The translations under genes and the position numbers were made by a program. A DNA stretch of 64,000 nucleotides from JACVRW01 sp046735115 (lineage in GTDB: Bacteria; Actinomycetota; Thermoleophilia; Solirubrobacterales; Thermoleophilaceae): positions 47,739 through 111,738 of the forward strand of contig JBKPSR010000012.1 of the NCBI GenBank assembly GCA_046735115.1, in the 5' to 3' direction. Below the pieces are notes generated by a model. The model was not told where the DNA came from, ran no database searches, and saw only the letters and a list, made by a program, of their open reading frames with translations. Within the stretch, counting starts at the first letter, position 1. Each line of letters opens with the position of its first letter. This document shows, in pieces, positions 59,488 through 64,000 of the stretch.

Positions 59488-60927
59488 GTGACCACGCGGA
59501 TGTTCATCGACGGGGAATGGCGGGACGCGACCACGGGCTCCACGGTCGAGGCGACGAGCCCGGCCACCGGCGAGTCGCTCGGTCAGGTGGCCGACGGGGA
59601 CCGCGCGGACGCCCGCCTCGCGATCGCCGCCGCGAACGCGGCGTTCGCCTCCTGGGGCGCGCGAACGGGGTTCGAGCGGGCCGAGTTCCTGCACCGCGCG
59701 GCCGACGCGATGGTGCACCGCGCCGAGGAGCTCGCGCGCGTCCTGACGCTCGACCAGGGGAAGCCGCTCAGGGCCGAGGCCGAGGTGGAAGTCGGCGAGC
59801 TCGTCGAGTTCTTCCGCATGGCCGCCGAGGACGGCAAGCGCCTCGAGGGCCGTGTCCCCGAGAGCGCGGCGCCCGGGCGCCGCGTGCTGCTCCTGCGGCG
59901 CCCGCTCGGCGTCCTGGGCCTGATCACGCCCTGGAACTGGCCCTACACGATGCCGGCCGAGGTGCTCGCCCCCGCCCTCGCGTGCGGCAACACCGTGGTC
60001 TGGACGCCCGCGCCGTCGACGGCGGTCTGCTCCGGCGTGCTAGCGGAATGCATCGCCGAGGCCGACTTTCCGCCCGGCGTCTTCAACTTCGTGCTCGGCC
60101 CGGGGCCGGTGGTGGGCGACGAGCTCGCGGTCAATCCCGGCACGCACGCCGTCGCGTTCACGGGCTCGACCGAGACCGGGCTCATCGTCGCGCGTCAGGC
60201 GGCCGGCAAGGCGCAGCTGCTCGAGATGGGCGGGAACGGCCCGCTGGTCGTGCTGGACGACGCGGACCTCGGCGCGGCCGCCGAGGCGGCCAGGGTCGGC
60301 TCCTTCCTCGGAGCGGGACAGAGCTGCTCGGCGGCCGAGCGCATCCTGGTGCATGAGGCCGTGCGCGAGGAGTTCGTTGCGCTCCTGGCCGGCGAGGTCG
60401 AGCGCGAGGTGCGACTCGGAGACCCGTTCGAGGACGCGACCACCATGGGCCCGGTCAACAACGAGCCCGGCGCCGCGAAGATGGACGCGCACGTGGCGGA
60501 CGCCGTCGAGCGCGGCGCGACGGTGGTGACCGGCGGCAGCCGTGCCGGCGGCTTCCCCACCGAGCTCTACTGGCAGCCGACGATCCTGGACGACGTGCCG
60601 AGCGATTCGATCGCCGTGACGCAGGAGACCTTTGGTCCGATCGCGCCGATTGTGGGCATCGGATCGCTCGAGGAGGCGATCCGGCAGACCAACGCCCAGA
60701 CGTACGGGCTGATGGCCGCGATCTTCACGAGGGACCTCGCGGCCGGTCTCCGCTACGCCGACGCCGTGCCCATGGGATTGGTGAACATCAACGAAACCAC
60801 CAACTACTGGGAGCCGCATCTGCCCTGGGGCGGGCGCGCCAGATCGCAGAGCGGCATCGGAAGAGTGGGCGGGCGCTACCCCATGGACACCCTCACCGAG
60901 CTCCAGACGGTCCTAATACAGACCTAA
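59488..60927 (+). CDS. Aldehyde dehydrogenase (betaine aldehyde dehydrogenase candidate)
   Basis: 479-residue NAD(P)-dependent aldehyde dehydrogenase. Catalytic Cys in GAGQSCSAAER (near residue 280) and the general base Glu in LLEMGGNGP. Its place in the island suggests oxidation of betaine aldehyde to glycine betaine, but BetB identity is an inference. Oddity: the coenzyme-side KPAE motif reads VVWTPAPST, so the usual Lys is Thr, which may alter NAD/NADP preference. GTG start at 59488. No operator site directly upstream. Confidence 0.85.
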   Translation: MTTRMFIDGEWRDATTGSTVEATSPATGESLGQVADGDRADARLAIAAANAAFASWGARTGFERAEFLHRAADAMVHRAEELARVLTLDQGKPLRAEAEVEVGELVEFFRMAAEDGKRLEGRVPESAAPGRRVLLLRRPLGVLGLITPWNWPYTMPAEVLAPALACGNTVVWTPAPSTAVCSGVLAECIAEADFPPGVFNFVLGPGPVVGDELAVNPGTHAVAFTGSTETGLIVARQAAGKAQLLEMGGNGPLVVLDDADLGAAAEAARVGSFLGAGQSCSAAERILVHEAVREEFVALLAGEVEREVRLGDPFEDATTMGPVNNEPGAAKMDAHVADAVERGATVVTGGSRAGGFPTELYWQPTILDDVPSDSIAVTQETFGPIAPIVGIGSLEEAIRQTNAQTYGLMAAIFTRDLAAGLRYADAVPMGLVNINETTNYWEPHLPWGGRARSQSGIGRVGGRYPMDTLTELQTVLIQT

Positions 60928-60955
60928 TCTCAGGGCTGGCGCGGGGTTGCAGGGC

Positions 60956-60965
60956 TGATATATCA
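60956..60965. promoter_or_regulatory. Regulon palindrome site 4
   Basis: TGATATATCA (CTGATATATCATC) 10 bp upstream of the proV ATG, at the likely promoter. It links the transporter to the catabolic genes. Confidence 0.75.
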
Positions 60966-60975
60966 TCGCGCCGAG

Positions 60976-62097
60976 ATGACTGACTCGCACGGCTCTGCGG
61001 CCGTGGAGACCCCTGAAGCTTCGCCGGCCCCGGGACGTGAAGGCGATCCGCTGCTCCGGGCCGAGGGCGTGTGGAAGCTGTTCGGCCCCCACGCCGACAG
61101 GATCATCGGCACCCCCGACGCCGACCTCTCGCGCTCCGAGCTGCGCGAGAAGACGGGCGTGGTCGCGGCCGTGCGCGACGTCTCGATCGACGTCTGGCCC
61201 GGCGAGGTGTTCGTCGTCATGGGCCTGTCGGGCTCGGGCAAGTCCACGCTGGTCCGGACCCTCATCCGCCTGATCGAGCCGACGGCCGGTGGCGTGTGGA
61301 TCTGCGACGAGGACGTGATCGCCGCCGACGCCGCCGCGCTCCGCGAGCTCCGCCGCCACCGTGTCTCGATGGTCTTCCAGCACTTCGGCCTGCTGGCCCA
61401 CCGCACCGTGATCGACAACGTCGCGTTCGGGCTCGAGATCCAGGGCGTGTCGAAGGAGGAGCGGCTGAGGCGCGCCGGCGAGGTGCTCGACCTGGTCGGG
61501 CTCGAGGAGGTGGCGAACTCGTTCCCGGCCCAGCTGTCGGGCGGCATGCAGCAGCGCGTCGGGCTCGCGCGCGCCTTCGCCGTAGACCCCGAGCTGATGC
61601 TCTACGACGAGCCCTTCAGCGCCCTGGACCCGCTGATTCGCCGCGACATGCAGGACGAGGTCATCCGGCTCCAGCACGAGACCGGCAAGACCATGATGTT
61701 CATCACCCACGACCTGCCCGAGGCGCTCCGGCTCGGCGACCGCATCGCGATCATGCGCGACGGCGCGATCGTCCAGCTCGGCACCTCCGAGGAGCTCGTC
61801 GGGTCGCCCGCCGACGAGTACGTCGAGAACTTCATCCGCGACATCCCGCGCACGCACGTGCTGACGCTGCGCTGGATCATGCGCGACCCCCAGCCGGGTG
61901 AGACGACCGAGGGTCCCGAGCTGCCGGTGGAGACGACGATGCAGAACGCCGTCCCGCTGGTGGCCTCGACCGACCAGCCCGTGCGCGCCGTCAAGGACGG
62001 CAAGGTGGTGGGCATCGTAGACCGCGAGGCGATCCTGAAGGCCATGGCCGAGGATCCCGACACGTCCGGCAGTCGCGGCTCCGATGGCAGTAGCTAG
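60976..62097 (+). CDS. proV: Glycine betaine/proline ABC transporter ATPase
   Basis: 373 residues, OpuAA/ProV type. Walker A GLSGSGKST (near 92), Q-loop FQHFGLL, signature LSGGMQQR, Walker B LMLYDEPF and switch His in ITHDLPEA. The N-terminal KLFGPHADRII segment and the C-terminal CBS-like part, AVPLVASTDQPVRAVKDGKVVGIVDREAILKAM, are typical of the betaine/choline family. It energises uptake with the downstream permease. The site TGATATATCA lies just upstream. Its stop overlaps the permease start by 14 bp. Confidence 0.93.
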   Translation: MTDSHGSAAVETPEASPAPGREGDPLLRAEGVWKLFGPHADRIIGTPDADLSRSELREKTGVVAAVRDVSIDVWPGEVFVVMGLSGSGKSTLVRTLIRLIEPTAGGVWICDEDVIAADAAALRELRRHRVSMVFQHFGLLAHRTVIDNVAFGLEIQGVSKEERLRRAGEVLDLVGLEEVANSFPAQLSGGMQQRVGLARAFAVDPELMLYDEPFSALDPLIRRDMQDEVIRLQHETGKTMMFITHDLPEALRLGDRIAIMRDGAIVQLGTSEELVGSPADEYVENFIRDIPRTHVLTLRWIMRDPQPGETTEGPELPVETTMQNAVPLVASTDQPVRAVKDGKVVGIVDREAILKAMAEDPDTSGSRGSDGSS

Positions 62098-64000
62098 CGG
62101 CAGGCTGCGCGCACCCGCGTTCGCGGCGCCCATGTCGCGCTTCCGGGGGCGCGGTGCTCAGGTCCTCGGAATCCTCGCGATCATGGTCGCGGGCTATCTG
62201 CTGTGGAAGAACGAGTTCTCCTGGCCCATCTCGCTCACGTGGGAGGAGCTGCCGCGCAAGCTCGACGACGCGCAGGAGTGGCTCCTCGAGCAGCGCACCG
62301 AGGGCTCGAACCCGTTCTTCGCCCTCCTGGACGCCTTCCGCGCCGCCTGCGAGTGGCTCGTCACCGCGCTCCTCGACGTCATGGAGTGGCTCACGTGGGT
62401 CGGGACGCTGGCCGCGGGCACGCTGATCGTGTGGCGCTTCGGCGGCTGGCGCGCCGGGCTCGTCGTGCTCGGCGCGTTCCTGTCGTTCGCCCTGCTCGGC
62501 CTCTGGGAGGAGAGCATCCAGACGCTCGCGCTGATGAGCGCCGCGGTGATGATCTCAATCCTCATCGGGGTTCCGGTCGGCATCTACGCCGGCCGCAACC
62601 AGCGCTTCCACCGCGCCATCACCCCCGTCCTCGACGCGATGCAGATCGTGCCCGCATTCGCGTACCTGATGCCGGTGGTGATCATCTTCTCGGTCGGCCC
62701 CGCGGCGGCGGTGATCTGCACGCTGATCTACGCCATCCCGCCCGCCGTGCGCATCACCGCGCTCGGCATCCGCGGCGTGACCGCGGAATCGGTGGAGGCC
62801 TCGCAGGCGTTCGGCGCGACGGCCCGCCAGACCCTCTTCAAGGTGCAGCTCCCGCTGGCACGCCGGCAGCTTCTGCTCGCGCTCAACCAGACGATCATGT
62901 TCGCCCTCTCGCTCGTCGTGATCGCGGGCCTGATCGGCGGCCGCGGCCTTGGCGACGTCGTGACGAACGGGCTCTACTCGAACCCGGCGCTCGCGGTGCT
63001 CGCCGGCGTCGCAATCGTGATCATGGCGATCGCGCTCGACCGCGCCACCGCCGCGATCGCGGACCGCACCGATCCCGCCCGCCGGCAGCTCACGGACGAG
63101 GGGCGGCGCCGCGCGCGCAGGGTCACGCTCGCCGTCTTCGGGGCGATCGCCCTGATCGTGATCGCCGCCAAGGCGCTCGGCGCCGACGCGATCTACCCGG
63201 ACGAGTTCGAGACCGCATCGACGGTCTACAACTCGAACATCCAGGACACCGTGCTGGGCTGGATCAACGACGCGCTCGAGTACATCCAGGATCCGACGAC
63301 GTTCATCTTCAGCATCACCGACTGGCTCGGCAACTTCATCCTCGAGCGCATGCTCCAGCCGGTCCAGAACCTGCTCATGGATACGCCGTGGTTCATCGTG
63401 CTCGGATGCCTGACCGCGATCGCCTACGTGCTGAGCGGGCTGCGCCCGGCCGTGACCGCGTTCCTGATGCTCGTGCTGATCGGCGTCATCGGCGTCTGGG
63501 AGCCGGCAATGGACACGGCCTCCCAGGTGCTCGTGGCGACCGCCATCGCCGTCGTGATCGGCATCGCGATCGGAGTCTGGGCCGCGGAGAGCCCACGCGT
63601 GGAGAGGGCGCTGAGACCGATCCTCGACACGCTCCAGACGCTCCCGCAGCTCGTCTACATCATTCCGTTCATCTACTTGATGCCGGTGTCGCTCGTTCCG
63701 GGCGTGGTCGCCTCGGTGCTGTACGCGATCCCTGTTGTCATCAGGCTTGTGACCTCGGGCATCCGCGGCGTCCCGGCGGCCCCCGTCGAGGCGGCGCAGG
63801 CGTTCGGCGCGTCGAAGCGCCAGGTGCTCGCGAAGGTGAAGATCCCGCTGGCCCGCGAAAGCATCATGCTCGGCGTGAACCAGGGGATCATCATGGTCCT
63901 CTCGGTGGTCGTGATCGGCGGGCTGGTGGGCTCGGGCGCGCTCGGCGACCAGGTCGCCCGCGGGCTCCAGCGCAACGAGTTCGGCGAGGGCGTCGTGGCG
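62084..64000 (+). CDS. proW: Betaine-type ABC transporter permease, two fused domains (partial)
   Basis: Open from the ATG at 62084 to the window end with no stop (639 residues seen). Two copies of the BPD_transp_1 permease fold are fused: the first at about 140-325 (LDAMQIVPAFAYLMPVVIIF, GVTAESVEASQAFGATARQT, ALNQTIMFALSLVVIAGLIG) and the second at about 480-639 (LDTLQTLPQLVYIIPFIYLM, PAAPVEAAQAFGASKRQV, GVNQGIIMVLSVVVIGGLVG). So one polypeptide forms the whole channel pair. Several spans precede each domain. A binding protein should follow outside the window. Confidence 0.9.
   Translation, partial: MAVASGRLRAPAFAAPMSRFRGRGAQVLGILAIMVAGYLLWKNEFSWPISLTWEELPRKLDDAQEWLLEQRTEGSNPFFALLDAFRAACEWLVTALLDVMEWLTWVGTLAAGTLIVWRFGGWRAGLVVLGAFLSFALLGLWEESIQTLALMSAAVMISILIGVPVGIYAGRNQRFHRAITPVLDAMQIVPAFAYLMPVVIIFSVGPAAAVICTLIYAIPPAVRITALGIRGVTAESVEASQAFGATARQTLFKVQLPLARRQLLLALNQTIMFALSLVVIAGLIGGRGLGDVVTNGLYSNPALAVLAGVAIVIMAIALDRATAAIADRTDPARRQLTDEGRRRARRVTLAVFGAIALIVIAAKALGADAIYPDEFETASTVYNSNIQDTVLGWINDALEYIQDPTTFIFSITDWLGNFILERMLQPVQNLLMDTPWFIVLGCLTAIAYVLSGLRPAVTAFLMLVLIGVIGVWEPAMDTASQVLVATAIAVVIGIAIGVWAAESPRVERALRPILDTLQTLPQLVYIIPFIYLMPVSLVPGVVASVLYAIPVVIRLVTSGIRGVPAAPVEAAQAFGASKRQVLAKVKIPLARESIMLGVNQGIIMVLSVVVIGGLVGSGALGDQVARGLQRNEFGEGVVA

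Overview
The window is high-GC DNA with dense, often overlapping genes, frequent GTG/TTG starts and almost no AT-rich sequence. Gene content points to a soil actinobacterium, most likely class Thermoleophilia (Solirubrobacterales or Gaiellales). Support comes from the AbiEi/DUF559 protein, the many small acidic or coiled-coil conserved hypotheticals, the SDR-SDR acyl-CoA reductase and the MerR-cyclase fusion. The lineage is an inference from protein style, since no rRNA or tRNA gene was seen.

Positions 1-20,500 are core and lipid metabolism: the edge of a CYTH-type gene, upp, tilS, a MerR-type adenylate cyclase, a two-domain acyl-CoA reductase, a secreted beta-propeller protein, a phasin-like/SDR/PlsC operon, a nucleoside phosphorylase, an 825-residue three-domain wall hydrolase, a sirtuin, a split beta-oxidation enzyme pair, a PadR-SRPBCC operon and an acyl-CoA dehydrogenase. 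Inside this part (17.2-18.2 kb) sits a DUF559 nuclease-like gene whose start and stop codons lie at the centres of two copies of a ~50 bp palindrome. A third, gene-less copy lies near 35.1 kb.

Positions 20,500-41,700 are mixed: small membrane and acidic proteins, an ATP-grasp/ferritin-like pair, a Ca2+/H+ exchanger, an M28 peptidase, clpP divergent from an SRPBCC-ArsR unit, TerC, an aldo/keto reductase, lipoproteins, a C5-epimerase-like protein, an ArsA ATPase, a sulfatase-fold protein, an EVE operon and a BBE oxidase coupled to an MFS gene that carries an in-frame stop. The SRPBCC-ArsR unit has two palindromic operators and four tandem 44-bp units that form a chain of overlapping mini-ORFs. 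Positions 41,000-42,300 are a graveyard with a LuxR tail, a methyltransferase head and other decayed sequence.

Positions 42,300-64,000 form a coherent choline/glycine betaine (or related methylated osmolyte) catabolic island. It encodes choline dehydrogenase, a PhyH-type dioxygenase, a GcvT-family methyltransferase, two MTHFR-like proteins, a DMGDH/sarcosine-dehydrogenase-like flavoprotein, EtfB and EtfA, a DgcB-like Fe-S protein, an aldehyde dehydrogenase and a ProV/ProW betaine-type ABC transporter. A GntR/FCD regulator is encoded inside it. Four copies of the palindrome TGATATATCA, at 46,977, 47,838, 56,261 and 60,956, precede the main transcription units and define a probable local regulon. 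Direct methyl transfer to tetrahydrofolate followed by MTHFR oxidation is the pathway the gene set suggests.

Three dispersed palindrome families (DUF559-linked, GCACCGGGC hairpin and GGGACTGTCCC) recur across the window, two of them also inside coding sequence.
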